From assembly GCF_005239225.2 (NCBI RefSeq), contig NC_133288.1, forward strand, positions 10,298,169 through 10,362,168: DNA of 64,000 nucleotides, in the 5' to 3' direction. The translations under genes were made by a program, and so were the position numbers. Shown piece by piece: positions 11,226 to 22,901 of the stretch. The notes under the pieces were generated by a model. That model worked only from the letters and a program-made list of their open reading frames with translations. It was not told where the DNA came from and made no database searches. Each line of letters opens with the position of its first letter. Positions within the stretch are counted from its first letter, which is position 1. This DNA comes from Populus alba (Eukaryota; Streptophyta; Magnoliopsida; Malpighiales; Salicaceae).

Positions 11226-12000
11226 GTGCTATTGAGAAAGAACTTGAAAAACCCTACAAATCTTGATAAATAAAGGGCTTCACTCTAAACAAAATAGGGG
11301 GGGGGGGGTGTTTCTTATGGAAGATACAAAATCTTTTTCGAAACAAACTCTTCAAGTAAGGAAGCTCTCTCAAAAACTCTCATTCTTCCTTCATCTATAC
11401 TTGAAGTTTACAAATAATGAAATTTTGTTGGATCAAGCCTAAATGCCCTATAAGAGTTATTCAACAATAATTTAAACACGAATCAAAGGTATTATTCAAA
11501 GTATTAAATCACCAAATCTCGCTCTGCAATACTCGTCTAAATTCGTGTTTTCACACATAATACAAGTCATCATAAATAAAATTTAACAGAAGAATCAGAG
11601 GATTATTTTATTCTTTGGTAAGAATATTTTAAATAGATATTGTAACCATTCGTATATTTTAATAAAATCAAATATTTGTACATGTTTTCTTGCTTACTTT
11701 TCAAGTATTCAAAATTGTCTACAAATTTCTAGCGACTCCACTAGGAACATCTTTACCTTTCATCTCTTTCTTTGAAGAAATTTTTTTCAACAACCTCTCA
11801 ATGAAAACTAGGAAGAATATGATCATTGTTGTCACTTCCAAAAGCAATAAGACTGTCGATTTAAGTCGCCAACACACTTTTGAAGGTTCTTCATCACCAT
11901 CTTTGAAAAACAAATTCATCACTGAGTTGTATGCGTAACGTCAAGTCTTAAGCCAATGTCAATGTGGTATGTAAAGGGGGCACAAAGGCTTCCTGTTTCA
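11225..12000 (+). mobile_element. Tat/Ogre-like LTR-retrotransposon remnant with PBS-like site
   Basis: The string TCTAGCGACTCCACTAGGAA at 11728-11747 closely resembles the TGGCGACTCCACTGGGGA type of primer-binding region that follows the 5' LTR in Tat/Ogre Ty3-gypsy elements. The preceding DNA would then be LTR, perhaps ending with CTACA at 11719-11723. The 82-codon open frame at 11690-11938 runs across this site and is probably not a protein. An uninterrupted run of G occurs near 11298-11309. Family assignment is from motif recognition only. Confidence 0.45.
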
Positions 12001-12159
12001 AGATTGAAACTACAAGCAACTCCATAAAATTCAAATGGGTGTGTTTCTTCAGCACTTAAGGTGACTACTTTTGCAATTCAACCCTAGAGACTTCTCCATG
12101 TTAATTGTCGCACGTGTGTGTCGTCGTGGTAAGCATCCTTCTAGATTAAGACTTTGATG

Positions 12160-12540
12160 GTGTGGAGAAAGAATAAGGAATTCTTATCCTTTTATGGTTT
12201 AAAAAGTTTAAAGTCATCACTTAGTATTGTGGTTACTAAGAACCTTAATTGGTCTTTAGAGTTTAGATAAGGGGATCGATTATGTAGAGAGATGACAATA
12301 TCAACACTAGTACACCCTATATAAGGTACGTTGCTTTGCTTATTTGTCTGATTATTACTAAGGCTTTGTTGTGATTTTTTAACCATTAGTTTATCTATTG
12401 GTTAAAGCAAGTCCACCCCACTCAGATGGATCGTGACTTAACCCCACTAAGATGGATCGTGACTTTATAGGTCAAGCCTAGCCATTCTAAAATCAAAACA
12501 TATTATTTTACATTTGTTTCTTTTATTTAGAATATATCTT
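12160..12540 (+). repeat. LTR-like dispersed repeat, copy 1
   Basis: A block containing GTCATCACTTAGTATTGTGG, then GGGGATCGATTATGTAGAGA and CAACACTAGTACACCCTATA. It aligns in the same order with the copies near 14.05 and 49.94 kb and resembles the GTCGCCACCTAAT..GTATTAGCACCCCT region of Tat/Ogre-type LTRs. A short tandem duplication around ACTAAGATGGATCGTGACTT (12420-12465) occurs inside this copy. Confidence 0.5.
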
Positions 12541-14039
12541 ATGTATAAGTTTATAATCATTGATATTAAAAATCAAAAAATGATTTTTTGGTATTTTTAA
12601 ATTTTAGGCCTTGTCCCATAGCTTTAATAAATGTGTTATTAAATCTATGATGCGTGCAAAATATAAAACTATTTTTTGATTTTTTTTTGGCATGCTAAAT
12701 CATGCATTTTCTCTCTCTGTTTTTTTTTTTTTTTGGTTCAAAATGCAAACTTGATTTTCTTTTTGGAGAAACTTGGTCATATGCAATTTAAAATATAAAT
12801 GTATTTTATTTCTAAAGAAGGACATTTTTTAAACAAAAAAACAGGTTTATTTAATTCCAAAAAAATCTTATGTATAAGTTCAAAATTCAAAATATTAAAT
12901 ACAAAAGGGTAAAATGATATAAAATACCCATAAATAATTGCAATATGTTTCTTTAAAAATCTAAAAAATAATTGAAATTAAACTAGGGTCTGTTTGGCAA
13001 AATACTAAAAACAAAAAACATAAATTAAATGTCGTGAAAATTATGTTCGGGTGTGTTGGCCAAACATGATTTTAGTTAAAGAACACAAGCTTAAAACACA
13101 ACACAAATACCAAATTAAATCAAAATACAAAATTTATTAATTTAATAATTAAACCCATCAAACTAACAAACAATGCAAATGTTTTACCTTGCTTTTATGA
13201 TGTGTAGGTGACCGGTGGTAGCGGTGGTTTGCAACAAAAAAAAATAGTGGAAATACTTGTGTAGACAAAGGGAAGATGATTTTGGTGTTTTGATGGTGGA
13301 GATTGGACAATGTTTTGGGTGATTTGGAGGTTGTTTTCTTTTGGGGCTTTTTTAGTTCTAGGGTATTTTTTTTTTTCTCTCAGGAGTGGTGGCCATGAAG
13401 AAAAATAGTTATGCTTATACATCGTAACCACGATTTAGAATTATGGTTTTCTTATGAAATTGCGATTCAGAATAACGATTTTTATTTAAACCATTTTTCT
13501 AAATAGCAGTTCTTTGACAACTACGATTCAAAAGATAGCAGTTATATATAAACTATGTCATTTCCATAAAATGTTTTAAAAGTGTCATTTCCTCTTAACT
13601 TTTTTGAAACTATGCTAATTTAAAAAAAAAAAATCAAAATTTAGGTCAATGTTGGTGGCTTGTTCTAGTGGAGGTGAAAATGAACTTTTATCAGTTTTTT
13701 CTAGTTCTTGAATGATTCTCCCTCCCTTTAAAGATGAGTTGAGTTTGGGATTTTACAAGGAAAAAAAAAAGATTATGGCCAACCTTGAATGATGGGAGAG
13801 ACTGAATGTTTTTTTTTTTTTTTAACTTTTAAGTGGTGTGTGTATTGGTGCATTGGTAAGAGGAGAGAGTAAGGATTGTCAATCGTGAAGGGAGACACTT
13901 GATAGTGTCAGGTATTAAATATTTTTTTTTTTCTGAGAGTGGCAGCTTGTTTAGAGAAAATTGCCTAGTTTTTTTTTTAAACCCCCTCTTCTACACACTA
14001 GAATCTATCTTTATAATTGTTGCACGTGCACATGCGGCG
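12541..14039. other. AT-rich intergenic DNA
   Basis: No gene is supported. Poly-T and poly-A runs are frequent. Between about 13425 and 13550 short imperfect repeats of the form CACGATTTAGAATTATGG, GCGATTCAGAATAACG and CTACGATTCAAAAGATAGC recur at roughly 35-60 bp, in direct and partly inverted arrangement. Confidence 0.45.
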
Positions 14040-14280
14040 TGACAAGATATCAAAATTAAAGAGTTGTCACCTAATTGTTTGGTTCAGGATCATTAAGAGA
14101 ACCAAGTAGACTAGTCTTATATAAAATTTAAGGTATGGGATTGATTGTATCTATGGAAGATATTAACACTATTAGCGTATCTTACTTAATGTAAGCTGTA
14201 TTGTATGATCTAAATGTAGCTTAAAGGTATTAATGGGTTCTTAACAGATGGACTGTCTATGGCTTAAAACAAAGATATGT
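14040..14280 (+). repeat. LTR-like dispersed repeat, copy 2
   Basis: The order GTTGTCACCTAATTGTTTGG, GACTAGTCTTATATAA, GGGATTGATTGTATCTATGG and ATTAACACTATTAGCGTATC matches the copies at 12.16 and 49.94 kb. Same strand as both. Confidence 0.5.
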
Positions 14281-15906
14281 TCATGAATAAATTTAGTATT
14301 TTGAATTTATTATGGGTTTGTATACCCAAATAAATTCTTAAGGAAAACAAATTCATATAGATACCCTGACAAGGTTCACCTATCCTAGAAAGCGAAAGGG
14401 TTTTTCACAATTCGTATGTCATTTTGAAAAATACTCCCAATTAAAATTGATGAATGTCCAAAATAATTTTGAGAATATTCTAAAAAATCAAGCATTCATT
14501 TTCTTTTATTAAAACTAAAAAACCATGATTTGATCAAAATGTATTTGGGCAGTCAAAGGAATCCTAGAATCTAAATGTATGAATACGTGTTATTGATGCG
14601 TGTTAACCCTATATTATTTGCTAAATATGACAAACTAACATGTATGTGCCAAGAATTAACCCAAAACAACTCAAAATAAGAGGCTAAAACAAAGTTCATG
14701 CAAAGAACACGAACCACATTACCAATACCAAGCATAATTTAATCCAAATAACTAACACATAACATCAAATCACCAATAACATGTATGAAGTTTCAAAGTT
14801 CAAAACTATCAAAGCTAAACAACAAACATATTTATGCTATTTGAATTTAAAACTTGACATTTTTAACATCTATATGTCAAAACTAACTTATATGAACCAT
14901 GAACTTTCACTAAAGACATCAAATTCTTCAAAGTCTTTAACCCGCAAACAAACAACTTATTGTTTTATTATAGAATAAATTCAAACACCAATCAAAATAC
15001 CTCAAATAATTTTTTAAAAAAATTCAGAAACTATATTATTATTTTTTATTGTTCAAGGTGGTGGCTCACTACGAGTCCATTTACCTTAAACATGGGCAAC
15101 AAATATTTTTTATGTACAAAGACAAGGTTGATGATTTTATTATTTTAAAAATTTAGATATGTTAGCCCGATGGACCCTTTAATCTAAGCTTAGTTCTAAT
15201 GAGCTTTATAAACTTGTTATAAAATCCAAAAATAAATTAAAAATATTTTTTGTATTTTATATTTTCTTTTTAAAAAAAATGCTAAAAAAATGATTTTAAA
15301 AATGCTCTACAACATATTTTTTTGTGGCTTTTTCCATTTTATATAAATGCTAATAAAAGTGAAAATGTGCACCAAGGACTTGGCCTTAAAAAAAATAAAA
15401 ATTGGTCTAGATCCAAACCGACAACTTAATCTAATCTTTCTGAAGTAAAGCCAGCCTAAACAAGATCCAAAGTTGGTCCAGACTTTAGATTTAAATGTAA
15501 AGTAAAGGTGGTGACTCTAAGCATGGAAAATAAATTTAAAAAAAAAAGTAGTGTTGGTTAAACCATTAACTACAATTATTTCTCCTAGTTATTTATATTG
15601 CATAACCTTCCTAAGTAAAAACTAGTTTTTTTTAAAAGATCAACCCTAACTGTTACATGTTTCATTTTTTAAAACAACAAGCTTCCATCTGTTTTTAGGT
15701 AACAACCAACGAAGAATTCCATACCTGTAATGGCCAAAATCACATGATAAAAAAGAAACAAAGCCCAAGTCATTCTTTTGTATCAGTGTGAATCCTATCT
15801 CAACAACAGACTAAGTACTTCACATATTTCATATCAATCTTTTCTAAAGTGAGTGCATAAGAGAAGGAAAAGACTATATCTAAGGTTTTCAACTCCTTGG
15901 AACGTG
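14281..15906. other. AT-rich intergenic DNA left of the copia insertion
   Basis: No supported gene. Two short plus-strand open frames (14781-14978 and 14960-15148) are low-complexity and overlap each other. Nothing else recognisable is seen up to the target-site duplication at 15907. Confidence 0.5.
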
Positions 15907-15911
15907 AAGAC

Positions 15912-16077
15912 TGATAAAATAATTAAGATCAAACACAAAAAAAAGGGTTAGAATTCTTAATTACCTGTTTATTATGAGTGCTTAAAGTTAACCTAAATAC
16001 AAAGAAATTTTATATAGGTTAAACTGAAAATATTTTTCTACCCTTAATAAATAACACTAAATAAATATTATTTAACA
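15912..16077 (-). repeat. 3' LTR of the copia element (166 bp)
   Basis: On the minus strand it starts TGTTAAATAATA and ends TTATTTTATCA. It is preceded by the purine tract GAGGAGAGA and followed, outside, by the AAGAC duplication. It aligns end to end with 20322-20487. Confidence 0.93.
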
Positions 16078-16089
16078 TCTCTCCTCAAA

Positions 16090-19000
16090 CTCACGATGCG
16101 ACAACTACAAGCATTGAGAGTTTGCTAATAAGAAAAAAAAAAAAAAAAAAGAGAAATGTAATGCGCATTGGTAAAGAAATCTGCAATCTGCAAAGAAGAA
16201 AAAAAAAAGGCAAAGTAATGGTGTCATGCTTGAGACGATGACGAGTAAGATGACAATCGATCTCGATATTCTTAGTTCCCTCATAAAAAACCGAGCTGTA
16301 AGCAATCTGAATAAAACTCTAGTTGTCACAATACATAGGAGTATGATGAGAAAATAAAAGTCTCATATCAGTAAGTAACCAACGTAACCAAACAATCTCT
16401 TTGGTAGTAGATGACATGACACGATATTTTGCTTCGGTGGATGATTGAGAAACAATAGATTCTTTCTTGCACTTTCAAGAAATAAAAGAATCACCTAAAA
16501 AGATACAAAACCTGGTAACAGACTTGCGATATGTGGCATCACTACCATTATTAGTGTTAGAGTATGCATGTAGCTCCAAGGAAAAGGTGGTGAAAGTAAA
16601 AGACTTTAAAAAACTGTACCCTATAGATATTGCAAAATACGAAGAACAGTTGCCCAATGAACAATAGTATAAGAAGTAATAAACTGACTAACAACATGAA
16701 CAACTACTCTTTCTAGTGCTATTGCCCCCGGGGATAGAGAGATTTTGGGACACAGATAAAGAAACCTTATTTAGTTTAGGGAAACTAATTCCTTCTTCTT
16801 GTCCTTCGAACATATGTAATATCTAAACAAGTAATAGTGAGAACACAATAAAGTGATACAAGATCACAATAAATACAGAATGATACAACTTGCATTAGTG
16901 CATTTAATAAAAAGATCAGAATCATGACTATTAAAAACAAAGCTAAAGACGAGATCACAATAGAGAACTTCTCAAACCAAGCATAGGGTGTTTGTTTTAG
17001 ACCATATATATAATGATTTCTTAAGCTTACAAACATATCTAGAGTCATGTGAAATACCAGGAGGGGGTGTCATATAAACTTCTTCTTGAAGATCTCCATT
17101 CAAGAAGGCATTTTTAACATCAAGCTAAGAAATATGCCACTGACGAATCGAAGCTATGACAATAAGAGTACGAATAGGAGTTATTTTTGCAATAGGGGCA
17201 AATATCTCCTTATAGTCCATAACATACTGTTAAGAGTATCCTTTTGTAAACAAACTCTTTATATCGCTCAATAGACCCATCATAATTAGACCTGATCTTA
17301 TTCACCCAATGACAACCAACAACACTCTTATTAGGAGGTAGAGGAACCAAATACCAAGTATATGTCTTATGTAAAGCAGAAAGTTTATCATTCATAGCTT
17401 GCTGCCAAAACGAATTAAGAATTGCCTTTTCCTAGGAAGAGGGCTCAAAAAGACAATGAATAGAAGCTAAAAATGAAGTAAATGTGAAGAATAACAAGAA
17501 TAAGCAAATTTTGGTGGTTTTATGGACTTACGAATACGGATGGACTGACATAGAGGTGAATCCACAATCTCAGATGAAGCTTAAGGGGCTGTAGATGAGA
17601 ATGGAGCTTCAAATGTGCTAGAAAGTAAAGTATCAGTACCTATAGAGTTATGAGTACAAATTGGTCAAACATGGACAGAGATATCATTATCAAAATCCTC
17701 AGAAAAGGGATCTATACAAATAAGATCAGGTTTAGTCAGGCTATGAGTAGTGGATAGAATATAAAAAAAAAGGTATATGCTAAAGAAAAACAACATGACG
17801 AGACACATAAAGTTTCTGAGTTATTGAATCAAAACAACGATACCTTTTTTACCTTCACCATAACCCAATAAAACATAAATAACAGATCAAGAGGATAGTT
17901 TACTGCGTTCTACATGAGGATGAAGAACGAAACAAGTACAACAAAAAACTCTAAATGAGAAATAATCAGGGGCATACCCATATAATTTTTCAAAATGAGA
18001 TAAACCAGAACTATGAGAAGATGAAATTGTATTAATCAAACTTACAGTAGTAAGAACAGCCTCTCCCCAAAACTCACTAAAAACAAAAGCAGACAATAAG
18101 AGAGAACGAGCAGTTTTGATAATGTGCCTATGTTCTCTTTCACCAACACCATTTTGCTCAGGAGTATCTGTACATGAAGTTTGGTAAATGGTTCCATCTA
18201 AGGTAAGTAATTGACAAAAAAAATTTAAAGGTGTATTCCCCACCCAAATCACACCTAAAGCATTTGATCACACCAGAATGTTGAGTTTTTATAAGAGTTC
18301 GAAAAGCTGTATATATCTTAAAGAATTCAAAATGATGTTTCATTAAATAAACCCAACAATAACGAGTATATTCATAAATAAAAGAGACATAGTATTGAGA
18401 CCTTTCTTTTATGGCAACAGGAGAAAGTCCCTATACATCATAATGAATCAAGTTATTGGTGAAGAAAAAACAAAAATACTTAGATTAAAAGATAAAGCAG
18501 AAAATTTTGCTAGTTTACATCCACTACAATCAGAAATGTCACAAGTTTTCAAATTTCTTAAAGCTCCTGTGGATGCCAAAAATCTCAAACAAGAAGACGA
18601 AACATATCCTAGACGAGAATGCTATAAATAAAAACTAGAAGATGAAGGACTCAAACAAAAAGAAGACAAATCAATAGTAGTAGTAGCAGTAGTGGGAACT
18701 AACACTTTTTACTCATCCAAGATGTACAATCCATTCTCCCTACGACTTGTCTCAATCAGCTTCTAAGATTGCAGATCATGTACATAACAAAAAAAAGAGG
18801 AAAAAATGACTAAATAATCACTAGAATCATATAATTGACCAATAGAAGCAAGATTCAATTTGAGGTTTGGAATAAGATAAACATTAAAAAAAGACAAGTG
18901 AGGTGTGACAACAAAACCGACACCTGCTAAGGGCATGAAAGTGTCAAACAGTCAGAACAGGAATGAAGGGCAAAGGGGAAACATAGGTAAAAGATGAAGA

Positions 19001-19970
19001 ATCTAGAGACATATGATGTGAAACATTATAATCCAAAACTCATTCAGAATGTGACATATATGAGGAACTATGAGGCAAATTACCTATGGAAGAAGAAGCG
19101 GACATTGCTTGTGGCTGCAATGAGAGAAACTTCTGAAATTGCTCAACCAAAGTACTAGGATCGATAATAGAACTTGAGGAAGCTATTGCTGCGATATTGT
19201 GGTGTGGTGGTTTATAACCCTGATGTGGTCTATAAGCATTAGATTGTGACTAGCTGTCAATAACGTCTCGTGTAAGGCTTATGGTGGTGATTGGAGAATT
19301 GCTTAGAGGGTACTGCTAGTACAGAAGAATTCGAAGCAGAAAGAATATCATTTTCATAATACAAGTAAAGATATATTTCTTCAGCCAATAACTCACTGAC
19401 AACCGAGTCAATAGAAGGCAATGGAGAGTGATGTAGTATTGAACCTCTAAGTCCTTTGAAATCATTTTGAAGTGCTATTAAAAAATGTATCAATCATTGA
19501 TGCTCTTTACGTTCAATATAAGCATCATATGCCTTTAATTCTGCTGATTCTGTAAAAGCCAATTGATCCCAAAGATCTGTTATGGCAAAATAGAACTTTG
19601 AATACTCATATTCTTCTAGTGAAGAGCTCGTATGTCATTCTCTAATTGATACTGCTTTGAAAAATTTGATTACATGAATAACATTTACAAATGATCTCAA
19701 ACCTCCTTTGTTATCTCATACTTCACCAACTGCATACATATGGAATGCTCAACAGAATTGTTGATCCAAGTAATGATATTTGCATTGTTTGCTTCCCATG
19801 CATTTATCAAAGCAGCATCCCCTTCCTCAATTTTTTTAGGTACCATTGACATATCCCTACATCTTTTTACCCTTAAGAAAATTTTTCATTACATAGCTCC
19901 AATACGAATAGTTCTTCCCATCCAACCTCACACTCATAGATTGAAGCAAATCATCTCTTTCAGTAGCCAT
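16090..19970 (-). pseudogene. Broken copia gag-pol (gag, integrase, RT, RNase H)
   Basis: The probable gag start is the ATG at 19970-19968: MATERDDLLQSMSVRLDGKN, then YSYWSYVMKNFLKGK, followed soon by a stop. A UBN2-type gag piece at 19493-19257 reads IHFLIALQNDFKGLRGSIL. Integrase pieces at 18343-17887 include FRCDLGGEYTF and DTPEQNGVGEREHRHIIKTA, the conserved copia core. RT pieces at 17395-16900 include WYLVPLPPNKSVVGCHWVNK and [20 protein letters not shown] could not find the YVDD catalytic box in any frame after this, so it appears lost or mutated. RNase H pieces at 16657-16240 include RKSVTRFCIFLGDSFIS and then AKYRVMSSTTKEIVWLRWLL, YCDN and IEIDCHLTRHRL. Many frameshifts and stops; non-functional. 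Confidence 0.9.
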
Positions 19971-20310
19971 AATCAACAATCACAGAGAACCAGAATGCAA
20001 AAGCAGTAGAAAACAAAATACCAAATTGAAGAAACTAAATAGAGATTGCAGAAACTAAAAAAAAATATCTTCTTGAAAATTTACAATTATGCCAAAACAT
20101 AAAAAAAATTTACAGAAATTGAAGGGAAGGCGAAATACCAAAGTAATTGCAGAAAATGAATGCAAATATCAAATTGTAGAAGCTGAAGGAAAGATGAAAT
20201 ACCAAATTTTACAGAAACAGAAGACAAAAAATCACTCCAAAAAAAATTATTAGGATTAGTTGGATCCGCGAAAGTTGTGTTTGAGATTAAGCCTCGTTTC
20301 ATAAAACCAA

Positions 20311-20321
20311 CTCTGATACCA
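20311..20321 (-). other. Primer-binding site of the copia element
   Basis: On the minus strand TGGTATCAGAG immediately abuts the inner end of the 5' LTR with no spacer. This is the standard initiator-methionine tRNA complement used by many plant copia elements. Confidence 0.92.
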
Positions 20322-20487
20322 TGATAAAATAATTTAATATCAAACATAAAAGGGAGGCTAGAATTCTCAATGATCTATTTATTATGAGTGCTTAGAGTTA
20401 ACCTAAATACAACGAAATTATATATAGGTTAAACTGAAAATATTATTCTACCCTTAATAAATAAGACTAAATAAATATTATTTAACA
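20322..20487 (-). repeat. 5' LTR of the copia element (166 bp)
   Basis: Same length and ends as 15912-16077, about 10% diverged from it. The outer edge is followed by the AAGAC target duplication. Confidence 0.93.
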
Positions 20488-20739
20488 AAGACTAGTGCTC
20501 TTGTGCCACTCCAGGGGCTTTCTTTAAAGCCTAAAGGGTTTGCTTTCAACGATGGCTTCCCAAAACAGTCAACTTTGCAGCTTTTATGTTACAAGGGTTG
20601 AAAGAAATACCTTTGTGTAGTGGAAAGGGATTTTAACAGGTTGGTACTCAAAGTTTAGGGGTTTTAATGTTGGTTCTGATTATTTAGAGTTTTCTTGTTG
20701 AGCTCTATTTTTGTAATTCTTAGCTTGGCACCTTGTCTT

Positions 20740-21480
20740 ACTGCAGATCAAGCATTTGTTATTGAACTTCTTGTCATTCTTTTTTTCTCTTTGTAACAAG
20801 CCTTTTCTTTTTTGTTTCTATTATTGGGAACAACAATGTTTGCTTTGGGGAATATGCTAGAAGAGTTAGCTCTTTTTTTAGACAACTTATGATCATCTTC
20901 TATCCTTAACCTTGAAATAAGGTCTTCAACTATCATTTCTTTATACTTATAGTTAAAGTAGCTTTTGAAGTCTTTCCAAGATTATGGTAATTTTTCAATA
21001 ATTACAGTCACTTTAAAAGATTCATTAAGAACCACTCCTTCAGCATGAATATTATGCAAAATGAGTTGAAACTATTAAAATTGACTTATCATGGTGCTTA
21101 AATGACCATCTTGAAGTCTAGAAATTTACTGACTAAGATTTTTTTTATACCAGCATCTTTAGCTTTCTACTTTCGATCCAAAGCTATTTATAATGCCTTT
21201 GCACTCTATACACATAATAAAATATTTTGTCCAATCAATTTAAAATATAGTTCTTGTACATGAAATCCCTATGACTCTATGCATCCATAGATTCCATTAT
21301 AGTGAGATTAAATTATTATCTAATAGATTTGACACTTCTTCAAGCAAGAACTTAGCAAGGTGGTAAGATAACATAATATATTTTATTATATCTCTTGAAG
21401 TTTAGTCTATTGAACTTTTTAGATGTCTTATCATATACCATATAAGATAATGATGGAATCCTCCATGCATAAATAACTCT
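20740..21480 (-). pseudogene. Second copia gag remnant
   Basis: The minus strand carries pieces of a UBN2/gag polyprotein different from that of the neighbouring element. The clearest open piece, 20936-20748, reads MIVEDLISRLRIEDDHKLSK and then NIVVPNNRNKKEKACYKEKK, the familiar copia gag segment before the zinc knuckle. Upstream on the same strand, across stops, lie ISRLQDGHLSTMISQF, LILHNIHAEGVVLNESF and ITIILERL.KLL, all in gag order. No LTRs, integrase or RT were recognised next to it. The full copia element described above has inserted within 300 bp of its end, a nested-type cluster. Confidence 0.7.
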
Positions 21481-21499
21481 TGCCAAAGTAACATTGATT

Positions 21500-22890
21500 T
21501 AAATAATTAAATCTTGAGTAGAAGACAAGATATAAATCTATAAACAAGCAAATATATAAAATTAAAAATTAGCTTTTAAACATGCAATACACAATAAGAT
21601 AATAAAAATTCAACTAATAGATTAGCTAAACAATTAGATATCATATTTTGATAAGACAAAAAAAAAAAAAAAAAACAAGACCACAAGCAAATAAAGAAAC
21701 AATTTTAATCTTAAGATTATTGGTAATATTTTAGTAGTAGCTATTATTTAGGAAGATTGCATGCGATGTTATATCAAGGTAAGAGATCATAAATTTGCAA
21801 AAGAGTAAAAAACAAAATCCTAATTAAGCAAATAATATAATATTTAAAGTTGTATTTGAATCAACAAAAAATCCTAACCTTTGACCATTTTTTATACCAA
21901 ACTTTAAATCAAAATTGATGCAATTACTAGAATTAATTCTTATAATTTTACTTTCATTGCACATCATAAACAAGTAAAAAACCTGACAGATTTTTCATTT
22001 AAAACTACTCGTTTTTACTTGGAAAATAAATTTTTTAGGGGTGAAAGAATTATTTTTTCAACAAACCTAAATCAAAGCTGAAAATAACCAAGTAATGAAA
22101 TATTTTTTTATAATCCAATGATTATTTATAGCAAACCCAAAGCTCCTATGGCCTCAATCGCATGTGGTTTAAATCTAGAGTTTACTTTGCATAAATCTTC
22201 CTTTTAAAAATTTTTGGTAATTTATAAGTTCATTTAGCTTTTGATATATAAACTATAAGAAAATCTTAGAGATAAAAAAGTTTTTTAATTTCATAAAAAC
22301 ATGAGAATTAAATATTTAAAATTAATTTTTCATTCTCCCTCATATTTTAAACATGTTAACATTTAATATGAAAATAATTTTATTGAAAATTAATCTTTAA
22401 TAACGCTTTAACCCTAAATATAAATAACCCCACTTTTGTTTTGACCTCAAATATAAACAATTAACGACGTCTTTTTAAACAAATTTCTAACATGCTTTAT
22501 CATCGGGTTATCAAAAACTTGTTTGCACGGAAACCTGATGTCCAATAATATGACAAATTCCAGATTCCTTACAGATTAGTCAAACATCAATGCTCCTGAT
22601 TATATTTGCCAGAATTAAAAGCTAACGTTAAAGAGTCCCTCTCAAGAAATGGGAGAAAGGTTCCTTTTCAGCCAACGAAGTTAACTGAATTAATAATACA
22701 ATAATGCGCATGGATTCATTGAGGTTTCTAGCTCCAGTTAAGATTTTCTAAGCAAATTTTGCCGTTACAGCTGAAGGGTTAAGGGTATGGATCAGTCATG
22801 AAAACCAAAGGTCCTCTTCTCGACTAATGGTAATCATGATATCCGGGAGGAGTTCCAGAAAGTATTCTTCCGGATGCCAATTCATGCCAC
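21500..22890. other. AT-rich intergenic DNA
   Basis: No gene is supported. It contains an A-run near 21657-21675. The final ~300 bp, directly beside the bZIP stop codon, are less AT-rich and probably include its 3' UTR. Confidence 0.5.
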
Positions 22891-22901
22891 AGTCTTTACT
22901 G

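Larger units (their letters stand above)
15907..20492 (-). mobile_element. Complete-ended Ty1/copia retrotransposon with 5-bp TSD
   Basis: The element proper is 15912-20487 (4576 bp) and reads on the minus strand. It has two 166-bp LTRs (15912-16077 and 20322-20487), each beginning TGTTAAATAATA and ending ATTATTTTATCA on the minus strand. Directly after the 5' LTR is the PBS TGGTATCAGAG (minus strand of 20311-20321), the common initiator-Met tRNA type. Directly before the 3' LTR is a purine tract GAGGAGAGA (minus strand of 16078-16087). The flanking AAGAC at 15907-15911 and 20488-20492 is a perfect target-site duplication. Gag, integrase, reverse transcriptase and RNase H segments follow in copia order but are riddled with stops. 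I count about 16 substitutions and two 1-bp gaps between the LTRs (about 10%), so the insertion is old. Autonomous movement is not possible. Confidence 0.95.

Noticed and set aside
18395..18631. 78-codon plus-strand open frame
   Set aside because: It is antisense to the pol region of the minus-strand copia element.
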